In this document: positions 1-9,277 of the stretch, piece after piece | Numbering within the stretch: position 1 is the first letter of the stretch | How the letters are laid out: each line of letters opens with the position of its first letter | NCBI RefSeq assembly: GCF_009792355.1 | Contig: NZ_CP047045.1 | Span: 620,001-684,000, forward strand | Reading direction: 5' to 3' | Source: Terricaulis silvestris | Lineage (GTDB): Bacteria > Pseudomonadota > Alphaproteobacteria > Caulobacterales > Aquidulcibacteraceae | DNA: 64,000 nt | Position numbers and translations under genes: made by a program | Notes under the pieces: model-generated | Told to the model about the DNA's origin: nothing | The model's input: only the letters and a program-made list of their open reading frames with translations | The model's database searches: none

Positions 1-882
1 CGCGTAGGAGCGCACGCCGCTGCGGACTTCGTCGCCGGCGTCGGTGACATCGGCGACGTGGCAATCCTCGCAGAAGCGTGCCGCCACATCCTCCGCGGGA
101 GCGACCACGCCGGCCCACACGCTCGTCGCTGCGCCCTGTGGGATCGTCTTGAGCTCGAACGCCGGTTCGCCGCGCGCTTGCGCTTGGACGTTGAGCTGCG
201 TCACAATGGATTGAAGCGCACCTGGCGCCATGTGACGCGCGAGTTCGGTCTCGATGCCGCCCGGATGCACCGCAGTCGCACGCACGCCGCGCGCTTGGTG
301 GCGACGATCGAACTCTACTGCGAATAGGACGTTTGCGGTCTTCGAACGCCCGTAAGCGCCAAAGTCAGTGTATTCGGTGCGCTCGAAGTTCGGATCGTCC
401 AGGTTCACGTCCGAATAGCGATGCCCGGACGACGACAGGTTCACCAGCCGCGATCCCGGCGCGAACAGCGGCGCGATGCGGTTGATGAAGACGAAATGGC
501 CGAGGTGGTTTGTGCCGAACTGCGTTTCGAAACCATCCTCGGTCAGGGTCCGCGTCGGAATCGCCATTACGCCGGCGTTGGCGATGACCAGATCGAACTT
601 TTGGCCGTCGGCGTTGAGCTTGTCCGCGGCGGCTCGCACGCTCTTGAGCGAGGCGAGGTCCATCTCGATCAGCTCGATGCCGGGGATATGCGCCGTGGCG
701 CTCCTCGCCTTTTCGAGATTGCGCGCCGTACCGATGACGCTTGCGCCGTGCGCGGCAAGGGTGCGTGCCGTCTCGACGCCGAGACCCGCGGAAACACCGG
801 TGACGAGGACTCGCTTGCCTGTGATATCGACGCCTTCAAGCACGTCGTCGGTTGTGGACTTCGCTCCAAATGTCTTGGCCAC
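1..882 (-). CDS. SDR family oxidoreductase, 3' end cut by window edge
   Basis: Reads leftward from a GTG at 880-882 with AGGAG about 5 bases upstream, and is open to the window edge (294 codons). It is a classical short-chain dehydrogenase of the retinol-dehydrogenase-like type. The NAD(P) motif TGVSAGLG lies near residue 30, NAG follows in the middle of the protein, and YGRSK is the catalytic Tyr/Lys pair. The substrate is probably a small alcohol or ketone and cannot be told. It is divergent from the AraC regulator at 1045, which is the likeliest controller of the gene. The C-terminus lies outside the window. Confidence 0.85.
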   Translation of the reverse strand, partial: MAKTFGAKSTTDDVLEGVDITGKRVLVTGVSAGLGVETARTLAAHGASVIGTARNLEKARSATAHIPGIELIEMDLASLKSVRAAADKLNADGQKFDLVIANAGVMAIPTRTLTEDGFETQFGTNHLGHFVFINRIAPLFAPGSRLVNLSSSGHRYSDVNLDDPNFERTEYTDFGAYGRSKTANVLFAVEFDRRHQARGVRATAVHPGGIETELARHMAPGALQSIVTQLNVQAQARGEPAFELKTIPQGAATSVWAGVVAPAEDVAARFCEDCHVADVTDAGDEVRSGVRSYA

Positions 883-1044
883 GGGAGGGCTCCTTTGAGG
901 GTCGGGCGAAGCCGGAAGGGTTCGCCGCACGCCTTGCCTAAATGGCGCCCCAGGCGACCACGAGGGTACCTGATCAATGCGAATCCTTGCCTATTCCTCT
1001 CAAGAGTACGCGTCCACGCCTTGCCGGGGTCTCCGCGCTGGCCG

Positions 1045-1947
1045 ATGTTCAACGCTATGCAAGGGCACCTCGAAAATCTGCTCGCGTTAGCCTCCCGCCA
1101 CGCTGATGGCGCCGTTGAGGCCGCGATCCCTGGCATCGCTATCACCGTCGCGCGCCAGAAGACTCAGCCCACGGTCGGTATGTTCCAGCCGCGCTTCTGT
1201 CTGGTGCTGCAGGGCGCGAAGGAGGTGACGATCGGCGATCGGTGCATGCGCTACGATCCGACCAGGTATTTCATCGCATCTTTGGAGGTGCCCGCCACCG
1301 GCTGTATCATCGAGGCAGACGCGAACCATCCGTATGTCGGCCTCAGCATGGTGCTTGATCCGGAGGCGTTGGCAGCGCTTCTAGTCGAGACACCGGCTTC
1401 GACCGACGGTGATAAAGCAAGCTTCGCGGTGAGTCCGGTGACGGCGCAATTGTTGGACCCGTGCGTGCGGCTGATGGCCTTACTCGACACGCCTCGCGAC
1501 ATTCCTGTGCTCGCGCCGATGCTAAAGCGCGAAATCCTCTATCGCTTGCTGCAAGGTCCGCAAGGCGGCGCTCTTCGCCAAATTGCAAACGCCGACGGCC
1601 GCTTGGGGCAAGTGCGCCGCGCCATCGCTTGGATCCGCGAGCACTTCGATCAAAACCTGCGCGTCGAAACGCTTGCCGCGGTCGCCGGGATGAGCACAGC
1701 GTCTTTTCATCGTCACTTCAAGGCGGCCACTGCGATGAGTCCGTTGCAGTACCAAAAAAGTATACGCCTTCAACAGGCGCGCCTCATGCTAGCGACCAAG
1801 CGGGATGCGGCGCGCGTTGGTTATGCCGTTGGCTACGAGAGCGCATCCCAATTCAGCCGCGAGTATGCGCGTCAATTCGGCCTACCACCCGCGCGCGACG
1901 CCTTGCGCCTCCTCAGCGGTGCGGCCACCGCAGATGCGAGCGCCTGA
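1045..1947 (+). CDS. AraC family transcriptional regulator
   Basis: A 300-residue regulator. The N-terminal part (about residues 10-170) matches the AraC_N type effector domain, with the typical QPRFCLVLQGAKEV stretch. The C-terminal 100 residues hold two helix-turn-helix motifs, the second around GYESASQFSREYARQFG. The open frame extends upstream to 421, but that part is antisense to the divergent SDR, so the ATG at 1045 was chosen; a second ATG lies at 1057. Members of this subfamily usually sit divergently next to an SDR or oxidoreductase gene that they control, which fits the neighbour at 1-882. Confidence 0.87.
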   Translation: MFNAMQGHLENLLALASRHADGAVEAAIPGIAITVARQKTQPTVGMFQPRFCLVLQGAKEVTIGDRCMRYDPTRYFIASLEVPATGCIIEADANHPYVGLSMVLDPEALAALLVETPASTDGDKASFAVSPVTAQLLDPCVRLMALLDTPRDIPVLAPMLKREILYRLLQGPQGGALRQIANADGRLGQVRRAIAWIREHFDQNLRVETLAAVAGMSTASFHRHFKAATAMSPLQYQKSIRLQQARLMLATKRDAARVGYAVGYESASQFSREYARQFGLPPARDALRLLSGAATADASA

Positions 1948-1958
1948 GGCCCTCGTCT

Positions 1959-2543
1959 CTAGATTTTTTCCCAGGGATGCGAAAAGCCGACATCGGTGAA
2001 CACCACGCGTCTGGCGTTGTCGGTCTGCTGGAGCAGGGGAAGGCGCTGGGTCCTGCAGGGATGATAGACGGCGGCGACGCTGATCGAGAGGAACGGATCC
2101 CAAACTTCGTCATGTGGGTAGGCGTCCGCCGAGAACCATTGCGCGTCCAGCGCCTCGGGGGCGCCCGCGCGCAATGGCGTCGCTTTCTCCAACATTGCCA
2201 TCAAACAGATATGGACTTGGTTGAGGGCGGTGATGCTGATGACGCCATGCGTGAGCAGGTTCGAGGGCTCGATCAGCAGGCCGGTCTCTTCAAAGACTTC
2301 GCGCGAGCCCGCAGCCTCAACCGATTCACCCTTTTCGACGTAGCCACCGGGCGGCGCCCATTTCCCACGGTAGGGATCAACGCCACGTCGGATCATGAGC
2401 AATTTGTCTTCGGCGTAGACCGCCACAAGCGTGAGCAGTTGGGGCCCGTTGTTGTGAATGTTACCGCAGGACGAACAACGAAAGGACTCGCCTTGGTCGG
2501 CCGGCGGCTGGGGAACTCCACACTGCGCGCAGAACGGGGACAT
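1959..2543 (-). CDS. NUDIX hydrolase with N-terminal zinc ribbon
   Basis: 194 residues from the ATG that gives MSPFCAQCG. Two CxxC pairs at the N-terminus form a rubredoxin-like zinc ribbon. The NUDIX box is complete: GGYVEKG, then E, seven residues, then REVFEETGL. This fits a hydrolase of nucleoside-diphosphate-linked compounds, possibly an NADH-pyrophosphatase-like or house-cleaning enzyme; the substrate is unknown. An in-frame ATG at 2564 and a TTG at 2579 are alternative starts, neither with a clear ribosome site. It converges on the AraC gene and is divergent from the crotonase operon at 2694. Confidence 0.85.
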   Translation of the reverse strand: MSPFCAQCGVPQPPADQGESFRCSSCGNIHNNGPQLLTLVAVYAEDKLLMIRRGVDPYRGKWAPPGGYVEKGESVEAAGSREVFEETGLLIEPSNLLTHGVISITALNQVHICLMAMLEKATPLRAGAPEALDAQWFSADAYPHDEVWDPFLSISVAAVYHPCRTQRLPLLQQTDNARRVVFTDVGFSHPWEKI

Positions 2544-2621
2544 GCGTCGCGTTATGCGTCGCATTCCGTCCGAAAACAAACGCTTCGTGCGAGCGAGCTA
2601 GTTCGTCCCGAACCATAAATG

Positions 2622-2635
2622 AACGATGAGTCATT
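2622..2635. promoter_or_regulatory. weak copy of the recurring island operator
   Basis: AACG-ATGAGT-CATT lies in the divergent gap between the NUDIX gene and the crotonase operon. It resembles the AAC(A/G)-N5/6-TGTT repeat found before other operons of the island but has a poorer right arm. It could instead be an unrelated palindrome. Confidence 0.3.
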
Positions 2636-2693
2636 GCTCACTATGTGACGATGGTCTAGGTTGGGCGTTCTGCTGCCCCCGGGAGCCTGCGCC

Positions 2694-3488
2694 ATGGATT
2701 TCTCCACCTACCAAACCATCGTGTTCAGCCGCGAAGGCCGCGTGCTGACGATCACGCTGAACCGTCCCGACAAGCTCAACGCCACCGACGCCTTGATGCA
2801 CGAGGAACTCGCGCGCGTGTTTACGGAAGCGGCGCGCGACCCGGAATCCGACGTCATCATCTTCACCGGCGCAGGCCGCGCCTTTTGCGCCGGCGGCGAT
2901 ATTCGCTGGATGCAGGACATGATCGAGGATCAGTCCAAGTTCGAAAAGACCGGCCGCGAAGCCAAACAGATCGTCTTTTCCATCCTCGATTGCGAGAAGC
3001 CGATCATCGCCAAGGTCAATGGTCACGCCACCGGGCTTGGCTGCACCATGGCGCTCCTGTGCGACGTGATCTTCGTGTCGGACGCCGCCAAGCTGGGCGA
3101 TCCGCATGTCAGCGTGGGCTTCGTCGCTGGCGACGGCGGCGCGGTGATTTGGCCGCAGCTCATCGGTTATGCGCGGGCAAAAGAGCTGTTGATGACAGGC
3201 GACTTGATCACCGCAGAGCGCGCCGCCAGCATAGGTCTGGTCAACCACGCACTGCCCGCCGCCGAACTCGATGAAGCGGTTGCGGCCTTTGCGCGGCGTC
3301 TCACGCAGGGCGCAATCAAGGCGATCAGCTGGACCAAGGTCTCCGTCAACATCGGTTTGAAGCAATTAGCTCATTCCATCATGGATGCGTCGATTGCCTA
3401 CGAGGCGATGTCCAACCAGACCGCGGAGCACAAAGAGGCGGTGGCGGCGTTTCTCGAAAAGAGAAAACCCAACTTCACCGGCGCCTGA
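2694..3488 (+). CDS. Crotonase-fold (enoyl-CoA hydratase/isomerase family) protein, atypical active site
   Basis: 264 residues starting at an ATG with GGGAG eight bases upstream. The crotonase fold is clear: the oxyanion-hole segment GRAFCAGGD is at residues 61-69 and GHATGLGC at 110-117. The two glutamates of true hydratases (rat E144 and E164) are replaced by T118 and H138, and an Asp (D147) occupies the loop where isomerases carry Glu. Classical syn-hydration is therefore unlikely; isomerase, dehydratase or C-C hydrolase chemistry is possible. It is first in an operon with acyl-CoA dehydrogenase (one base gap) and TetR. Confidence 0.85.
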   Translation: MDFSTYQTIVFSREGRVLTITLNRPDKLNATDALMHEELARVFTEAARDPESDVIIFTGAGRAFCAGGDIRWMQDMIEDQSKFEKTGREAKQIVFSILDCEKPIIAKVNGHATGLGCTMALLCDVIFVSDAAKLGDPHVSVGFVAGDGGAVIWPQLIGYARAKELLMTGDLITAERAASIGLVNHALPAAELDEAVAAFARRLTQGAIKAISWTKVSVNIGLKQLAHSIMDASIAYEAMSNQTAEHKEAVAAFLEKRKPNFTGA

Positions 3489-3489
3489 C

Positions 3490-4653
3490 ATGGATTTCAC
3501 CGAATCCGAGGACATCCAGCAGCTGCGGGACACGCTGTCTCGTTTCGTCGAGAAGCGCATGCCGCGCGCGTCTGCCGCGCAATGGGACAAGGAAAACGCG
3601 TTCCCGCGTGAGGTGTTCAACGAACTGGCGCAGCTCGGCGTCATGGGCCTGACGGTGCCGGAGGAGTACGGCGGCGTAGGCCGCGATATTCTCGCAACCA
3701 TGATTACGGTCGAGGAATTGTCGCGGCGTAGCTTGGCTGTTTCGGTGCCATACATCATGGCCGCTTGTTACGCAGGTATGAACCTGGACGAATGTGCGAG
3801 CGAGGAACAGAAGCGAGAATTGTTGCCGCGGGTGGCCTCCGGCGATCTTCTCTTCGCTTACGGCTGGACCGAGCCCGATGTCGGCGCTGATGTGGCCAGC
3901 GTTAAGACGAAGGTGGTGAGGGACGGCGACGTACTTCGCGTCGACGGGCAAAAGCGCTTCTGTTCCGGCGCTGCGATTTGCGACTACATTTTCACGCTAG
4001 CGCGCAGCGGCCCGCCTGAGGATCGGCGTAACAATCTTTCGGTCGTTCTGGTGCCGCCGACCGCGCCTGGCGTCACGATCACGACGATCGAAGGGCTGGG
4101 CATGAAGGGCGCGGCAACCACGGACGTTGTGTTCGATGGTGTCGAAGTGCCCATTCAAAACCTGCTCGGCGGCGAGGAGGGCTGGAACCGCGGCTGGTCC
4201 ATGATCACGGGCTCCGGCTTGGACGTCGAAAAACTGGAGGTCGCCGCGATCGGTATTGGGATCGCCCGCGCCGCGCTTGAAGATGCGCTGGAGTACGTGC
4301 AGCAGCGCCAGCAATTCGGCAAACGGATCGGCTCTTATCAGTCGATCCAACACAAGCTCTCGGAAATGGCGACGCAACTGCATGCGGCGCGGCTCGTGCT
4401 CTACCATGCTGCGTGGCTGGCCGACCAGCACCTGCCATGCTCTCGGGAAACGTCCATGGCGAAGTTGTTCGCCACCGAAGCGGCGAAATCGATCGCGCTT
4501 GAGTGCCAGACCATTTTTGGGGCTTATGGCTACGTCAAAGGGTTTGACGTTGAGCGCTATGTCCGCGATGCGCTGCTGCTGCCAATCATTGGCGGCTCTA
4601 CGGCGATCCAGAAAAACAACATCTTCAAGACGATGGGTATCCGTCCAACCTAG
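3490..4653 (+). CDS. Acyl-CoA dehydrogenase
   Basis: 387-residue FAD acyl-CoA dehydrogenase introducing an alpha,beta double bond into an acyl-CoA. The ATG follows the crotonase stop after one base. The N-terminal helical domain, the FAD segment FAYGWTEPDVGAD and the C-terminal RYVRDALLL segment are present. The YEG glutamate used by short- and medium-chain enzymes is Gly (IIGGST). E247 in SGLDVEKLEV instead matches the catalytic Glu of isovaleryl-CoA and long-chain dehydrogenases. That suggests a branched or bulky acyl substrate. Electrons would go to ETF, which is not encoded here. Confidence 0.9.
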   Translation: MDFTESEDIQQLRDTLSRFVEKRMPRASAAQWDKENAFPREVFNELAQLGVMGLTVPEEYGGVGRDILATMITVEELSRRSLAVSVPYIMAACYAGMNLDECASEEQKRELLPRVASGDLLFAYGWTEPDVGADVASVKTKVVRDGDVLRVDGQKRFCSGAAICDYIFTLARSGPPEDRRNNLSVVLVPPTAPGVTITTIEGLGMKGAATTDVVFDGVEVPIQNLLGGEEGWNRGWSMITGSGLDVEKLEVAAIGIGIARAALEDALEYVQQRQQFGKRIGSYQSIQHKLSEMATQLHAARLVLYHAAWLADQHLPCSRETSMAKLFATEAAKSIALECQTIFGAYGYVKGFDVERYVRDALLLPIIGGSTAIQKNNIFKTMGIRPT

Positions 4654-4674
4654 GCCGTGGAAGGATCGAGGCCA

Positions 4675-5331
4675 ATGAAGGATGCTGCCGCCAAGTCCGC
4701 TGCTCCCGCGTCGCGAATGCGACGCGCGCGACCGGCGCCGAAACCAACGCGCGAGGAGAAAGCGGAGCTTTTGCGCGAAACCATCTTTCGCGCCGCAGCC
4801 GATATCGTGGGTGAACTCGGCTACGCCGAAGCCTCCATCGCCCGCATCACCGAACAAGCCGGAATCGCGCAGGGCACGTTTTATCTCTATTTCGAAAGCC
4901 GCCAGGCGCTGTTCGATGAGCTGTTGCCGCACGTCGGCCAGGACCTCGTTCGCTACATTCACGAGCGCGTGCAGGGTTTGAAGACTTACCTCGCGATCGA
5001 GGAGGAGGGGTTTCGCGCGTTCTTCGACTTCTGCCGCCGCAACACCGGATTTGTTCGCGTGTTGAACGAGGCCGAGATGGCAGCGCCTGCGGCGCATCGG
5101 GCGCACTTCAAGATCGTTCTTGAATCCTACGCGCGATCTTTGCGCCGTAGTATTGCGGCGGGCGAGATCCGAAAGTTCTCGGCGAAGGAAGTCGAAGCGC
5201 TTGCGTACGCTTTGATGGGCGCGCGCAGCTATCTCTATCTCGGCTACATTAAGTACGGCGACGGCAACAAGAAGCTGCCAGAGGACGTCGTGCAGACGTA
5301 CCTCAAACTCGTGCGCCTCGCTTTGGTCTAG
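4675..5331 (+). CDS. TetR family transcriptional regulator
   Basis: 218 residues from an ATG with AAGGA about ten bases upstream; a GTG at 4657 is an alternative start. The basic N-terminal tail is followed by a TetR_N helix-turn-helix (IARITEQAGIAQGTFYLYFESRQALFDE split over helices 2-4, about residues 55-85). The ligand domain is unassigned. It is third in the crotonase / acyl-CoA dehydrogenase operon, so it probably controls that operon, perhaps in response to an acyl-CoA. It is one of two candidates for the regulator that reads the recurring island repeat. Confidence 0.87.
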   Translation: MKDAAAKSAAPASRMRRARPAPKPTREEKAELLRETIFRAAADIVGELGYAEASIARITEQAGIAQGTFYLYFESRQALFDELLPHVGQDLVRYIHERVQGLKTYLAIEEEGFRAFFDFCRRNTGFVRVLNEAEMAAPAAHRAHFKIVLESYARSLRRSIAAGEIRKFSAKEVEALAYALMGARSYLYLGYIKYGDGNKKLPEDVVQTYLKLVRLALV

Positions 5332-6122
5332 CCGCCGGGCGCGGCCATCGCCGCCGAGAATCCTTGGTCGGCGAGAACGAGCGAACCCTGCAATGCGCGG
5401 GCGGCGTCCGAACACAAAAACAAAACGACCTGCGCGATGTCTTCCGGTTCCATCATGGCGTTGCCATACGGGCTCGGTGAGTTCGCGGTGCGCTTTGCCA
5501 TGGATACTTCCTGCTCCGGCGTCAGCTCGTCGCCCGCGAAGCCGAGCATGGGCGTTCGCACCGAACCCGGACCGACACTGTTGATGCGAATGCCGGTGCG
5601 GCGGAGTTCAGGTGCCATGGTTCGGGTGAAATGCACCAGCGCCGCCTTGCTAGCGGCGTAGACAGCGCAACCCTCGACCCCCAGCTGTGCGGCGGCCGAT
5701 GCGATGTTGACGATGGCGCCGCCGTCACCGCTCTTACGCATGAGCGGCAGCGCCGCCTGCACCATCGAGATCGCGCCGAGAGTGTTGACAGCGAACATCA
5801 GGTCGACGTGCTGCGTCGGCATTTCCTGCAGCGGCGCGCGAAAGAAAACGCCCGCGCAATTGACAAGGACGTCAAGCCGTTCGTGCGTTTTCTCGACGGC
5901 CAGAAGTGCCGCGGTGATCGAAGCTCTGTCGGTCACATCGCAGGTGAGGGCGGTTGCGTGGCCGCCACTCCCGGCGATGTCGGCGCAGACCGCCTGCATG
6001 GCGCTGGCTGGTTTTTCTGAGAGCACGAACACATGCGCGCCATTCTTCGCCAACAGCTTGGAAGTTGCGGCGCCGATGCCGCTGGCGCCGCCGGTGACGA
6101 TCGCGATCTTATCGTTCAGCAT
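5328..6122 (-). CDS. SDR family oxidoreductase
   Basis: 264-residue classical SDR: VTGGASGIG cofactor loop near residue 10, NCAG in the middle, SA in the catalytic Ser region, and YAASK as catalytic Tyr/Lys. It is an NAD(P)-dependent alcohol/ketone interconversion enzyme of unknown substrate. The ATG abuts the stop of the upstream OYE-type reductase with no gap, and the stop overlaps the TetR end by 4 bases. It is the last gene of the operon LLM - racemase-like - OYE - SDR, where it probably oxidises a hydroxyacyl intermediate. Confidence 0.87.
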   Translation of the reverse strand: MLNDKIAIVTGGASGIGAATSKLLAKNGAHVFVLSEKPASAMQAVCADIAGSGGHATALTCDVTDRASITAALLAVEKTHERLDVLVNCAGVFFRAPLQEMPTQHVDLMFAVNTLGAISMVQAALPLMRKSGDGGAIVNIASAAAQLGVEGCAVYAASKAALVHFTRTMAPELRRTGIRINSVGPGSVRTPMLGFAGDELTPEQEVSMAKRTANSPSPYGNAMMEPEDIAQVVLFLCSDAARALQGSLVLADQGFSAAMAAPGG

Positions 6123-8114
6123 TCAGGCGTCCTCCCGGATGCGGCCCGCCAGATGGCCCTCGCGTATGGCGATGAGCAGGTCGCGCGGCGCCTGTGCGTC
6201 GCCGATCAGGTGCAGCGCATATGCCGGTTTTTGGCGCAGCCCTCCGCCCAGCGCGCGATACAAGTCCGTTTGCGGTTCGTTGTAGGTGACGAGGACGACC
6301 GTGTCAGCGGGTTCGCGCCAGACTTGTTCGCCATCGATGTAGCCGACCTCGCAGGCGTCGGCGCCGATCGATACCAAGCGCGCGCGCACGTGCAGCGTAA
6401 AATCGCCTTGCCGTAGCCGGCCCAATGCAGGATCGCTGCGCACCATGGCCTCGATGTGGGGCGCGAAGGAGGAATGGCGCGTCACGAATGTGACTTTCAA
6501 ACCCTGTGTGATCAGATGCTCCGCCACCGCTATCGCTTCGTAGTGTCCGACATCGTCCAGCACGACGGCGCTCTTCCCAAGCGTGTCGCGCGGACGCTGA
6601 AACACGTCGTGCGAGGAGAGCACGTGGCCGCGGTCGAAGCCTGGCACTGGCCGTTCTGGACGCTGCACTTGGAAGCCGTCCATGCGGGGTAACGAGCCGG
6701 TGGCGATGATGACGACATCTGGCTTCTCTGCCAGCACGTCTTCCGCTTCGACATAGGTGGACAGCCGCACGTCGACACCAAGCGTGTAGATCTCTTGCTC
6801 GAGCCAATAGATGATGTCGCCGATAGTCTGCAGCTTCGGCGCTTGGCGCGCGATTTGAATGGCGCCGCCGAGCGCGGCCTGCGCTTCCAACAGCACCACC
6901 TTGTGACCGCTGAGCGCTGCAAGACGGGCGGCCTCCAGGCCGGCGGGACCGCCGCCGACAATGACGACTTTGCGCGGCGATTTCGCGGGCTTGATCAAAT
7001 CTTCCGAGAGCGTTGCCTCGAACCCGACGGCGGGATTGACGGTGCATAGCATGCGCTGCAGCGACGTGCGGATGCCGGCGACACAGCCTTGATTGCAGGC
7101 GATGCACGGGCGCACGCGGTCGGCTTTGCCGGCGACGGTCTTTGCGATCAGATCGGGCTCAGCGATCATGCCACGCACGAAGCTCACCATGTCGGCGCTG
7201 CCTTCGCGGATGGCTTGGTCGCCTTCTTCCAAGGTCCGGTAGCGCCCGGCGATCATCGTCGGCACCGTTGCGCGCGCGGCGATCGGACCGGCGGAGGAGA
7301 GCATGTAGCCCACGGGCATATCCATGGCGCCCAGCATCGAAGCGATGGAATAGGGGCTGCCCATGGAAGCGCTGACATAGTCAACGTGCCCTTCGGTGCA
7401 GAGCCGCGCGACGACTTCGCCGGCTTCCTCAAAGGTGAACCCGCCGGGGACGTTGTAGTCGGAAATGCGGATGCCGATCGGAAAATCGGGGCCGGCGGCT
7501 TTGCGGAGCGCGATCAGAATGTCGCGCGTGAGGCGCATCCGGTTTTCGAGCGAGCCACCGTATTCATCGTCGCGCTTGTTAGTGAGCGGGCATAGAAATT
7601 GGTGCAGCAGATAACCGTGCCCGGCGTGAAGTTCGACGCCATCGAGGCCAGCGGCTTGCACGCGCAACGCGGTCGCGACGAAGGCCTCGGTAATCTCCTC
7701 GATCTGATCGTGCGTCATCGCAAACGGCGTATTCACGGCGCCGAGCGGACACGGAACGGTTGACGCCGAGAGTGGCGCGCGCCCATCAGCGGGCGCCCAA
7801 CGGTGGCCGCCGTGCCAGAGTTGCACGAACATCCGCGCGCCGTGCTTGTGGTGTGCGTCCCCGAGCGCGGTGAACCCCGGAATAATGCTGTCATCCCACG
7901 CCGCCACGGTGTGCGTGTAGGACGACGGATGCACCACCGTGGCTTCGAGGATGTTGAGGCCAAGGCCCGCTTTTGCGCGCGCCTCGTGGTAGGCGATCAG
8001 ATCCTCGGTTATGCCGCCTTTGCCGTAGCTGGTGCCGTGGGCCGCGCGCGCGATGCGGTTCTTGACCTCAAGCTTGTTGATGCGGATAGGTTCGAGGATG
8101 TGAGTGAGCGCCAT
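6123..8114 (-). CDS. OYE-type reductase with 4Fe-4S and FAD/NAD(P) domains (2,4-dienoyl-CoA reductase-like)
   Basis: 663 residues, the length of the trimethylamine dehydrogenase / FadH / BaiCD class. Residues 1-330 form the FMN-binding TIM barrel, with HAGHGYLLHQFL near 163. Cys337, 340, 344 and 357 form the 4Fe-4S cluster, and residues 380-663 form a Rossmann FAD/NAD(P) domain with GGGPAG at 387-392. It would reduce an activated C=C bond of a dienoyl-CoA or enone, with electrons passing from NAD(P)H through FAD and FeS to FMN. It sits 11 bases after the racemase-like gene and directly before the SDR. Confidence 0.88.
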   Translation of the reverse strand: MALTHILEPIRINKLEVKNRIARAAHGTSYGKGGITEDLIAYHEARAKAGLGLNILEATVVHPSSYTHTVAAWDDSIIPGFTALGDAHHKHGARMFVQLWHGGHRWAPADGRAPLSASTVPCPLGAVNTPFAMTHDQIEEITEAFVATALRVQAAGLDGVELHAGHGYLLHQFLCPLTNKRDDEYGGSLENRMRLTRDILIALRKAAGPDFPIGIRISDYNVPGGFTFEEAGEVVARLCTEGHVDYVSASMGSPYSIASMLGAMDMPVGYMLSSAGPIAARATVPTMIAGRYRTLEEGDQAIREGSADMVSFVRGMIAEPDLIAKTVAGKADRVRPCIACNQGCVAGIRTSLQRMLCTVNPAVGFEATLSEDLIKPAKSPRKVVIVGGGPAGLEAARLAALSGHKVVLLEAQAALGGAIQIARQAPKLQTIGDIIYWLEQEIYTLGVDVRLSTYVEAEDVLAEKPDVVIIATGSLPRMDGFQVQRPERPVPGFDRGHVLSSHDVFQRPRDTLGKSAVVLDDVGHYEAIAVAEHLITQGLKVTFVTRHSSFAPHIEAMVRSDPALGRLRQGDFTLHVRARLVSIGADACEVGYIDGEQVWREPADTVVLVTYNEPQTDLYRALGGGLRQKPAYALHLIGDAQAPRDLLIAIREGHLAGRIREDA

Positions 8115-8125
8115 GATTTCGCGCC

Positions 8126-9277
8126 TCAGGCTGACCAGACGATCTTCTGCGAAAGGAGAGAGTCGATTTCCGCGGCGTCGAAACCAGCTTCCGCGAGGAG
8201 TTCGGTTGGACCAGCGTCGCCGATGGGGGAGAGGTTCACCAAGTCGGGATGGTTGGAGAGGCGCGGCGCCGGCGCGGATACCTTTGCGGCGCCCGACGTC
8301 TGCACGGTTCTGCGTTCGGCCAAATGCGGATCGTGCGGCAATTCATCGAAATCGAGCACCGGGGCGCCGCAGGCTTCAGCGTCGGCGAACAGCGCGGTCC
8401 ATTCCGCTTGCGTGCGCGTCTGGATGACAAGGGCGATGCGCTGCTTCAGCGCCGGCCACTTTGAATGATCCATCTGCGCGGGGACTGAGGAGTCGACATC
8501 GGTCAGCCCCAACACGTTCAGCATCGATGCGTAGAATTTCTGCTCGATAGCGCCGACCGAGAAATAGCGGCCATCCGCGCACCGATAGACCCCGTAGAAC
8601 GGCGCAGCGCCCGAGAGCAATTGATGGCGCTTGTCGCCGTCCCAAAGACCGAGCGCCATTTCACCGAACATGCCGTTGAGCATGTAGGCGGCGCCATCGG
8701 CAATGGCGGCGTCCACCACTTGGCCACGGCCCGTCGTCTCGCGCTCGTGCAGCGCCAACAACACGCCAATCACCAACGGATAGGAGCCATTGGCGAGATC
8801 GCCCAACAGAGCAGGCGGCGCAACCGGCGTCGTTTCGCCAATCGTGCCGAGCGCGCCTGAAATCGCGAGATAGTTGATGTCATGCCCAGCGCGACGCGCA
8901 TACGGGCCGGTTTGGCCCCAACCGGTGAGGCGGGCGTAGATCAGGCGCGGATTGGCCTCCAGCAACGCTTCGGGTCCAAGCCCCAGCCGTTCCATCACGC
9001 CGGGGCGAAAACCTTCGACCAACACGTCGCTGTGCTTTGCCAATCTGCGCGCGACGGCCTGTCCTTCCGCGCTGCGAAGATCCAGGCCGATCGATTGCTT
9101 GCCTCGCGCCATCGCCGCCGCGGGATCGAACGGCATGGGATCAGGACGGCGAATGCTCAGCACCTTTGCGCCGAAATCCGCGAGCATCATCGTTGCGAAG
9201 GGGGCTGGGCCCAATCCAGCCAAGTCGAGAACGCGTACGTCCTTGAGTGGGCCGCGCGAAGGCAGCGGCTTTGTCAC
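8126..9277 (-). CDS. Alpha-methylacyl-CoA racemase-like (CaiB/BaiF superfamily)
   Basis: 383 residues of the class III CoA-transferase fold. It resembles alpha-methylacyl-CoA racemase (AMACR/Mcr) rather than a transferase: GHDINYLA carries H132, D160 lies in LLGD, and E245 in VGAIEQKFY, matching the His/Asp/Glu catalytic set of Mcr. Racemising 2-methylacyl-CoA is needed before beta-oxidation of methyl-branched (isoprenoid or sterol side-chain) acids. The GTG start overlaps the LLM stop as GTGA, so the two are translationally coupled. Confidence 0.85.
   Translation of the reverse strand: MTKPLPSRGPLKDVRVLDLAGLGPAPFATMMLADFGAKVLSIRRPDPMPFDPAAAMARGKQSIGLDLRSAEGQAVARRLAKHSDVLVEGFRPGVMERLGLGPEALLEANPRLIYARLTGWGQTGPYARRAGHDINYLAISGALGTIGETTPVAPPALLGDLANGSYPLVIGVLLALHERETTGRGQVVDAAIADGAAYMLNGMFGEMALGLWDGDKRHQLLSGAAPFYGVYRCADGRYFSVGAIEQKFYASMLNVLGLTDVDSSVPAQMDHSKWPALKQRIALVIQTRTQAEWTALFADAEACGAPVLDFDELPHDPHLAERRTVQTSGAAKVSAPAPRLSNHPDLVNLSPIGDAGPTELLAEAGFDAAEIDSLLSQKIVWSA

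Noticed and set aside
421-1044. N-terminal extension of the AraC regulator frame
   Set aside because: This part overlaps the divergent SDR in antisense and shows no AraC-family similarity; family proteins start near the ATG at 1045.
3997-5415. 472-codon open frame on the minus strand
   Set aside because: It lies antisense across the acyl-CoA dehydrogenase and TetR genes, which have clear family motifs. Its translation is Arg-rich with no recognisable domain, as expected from a GC-rich shadow frame.
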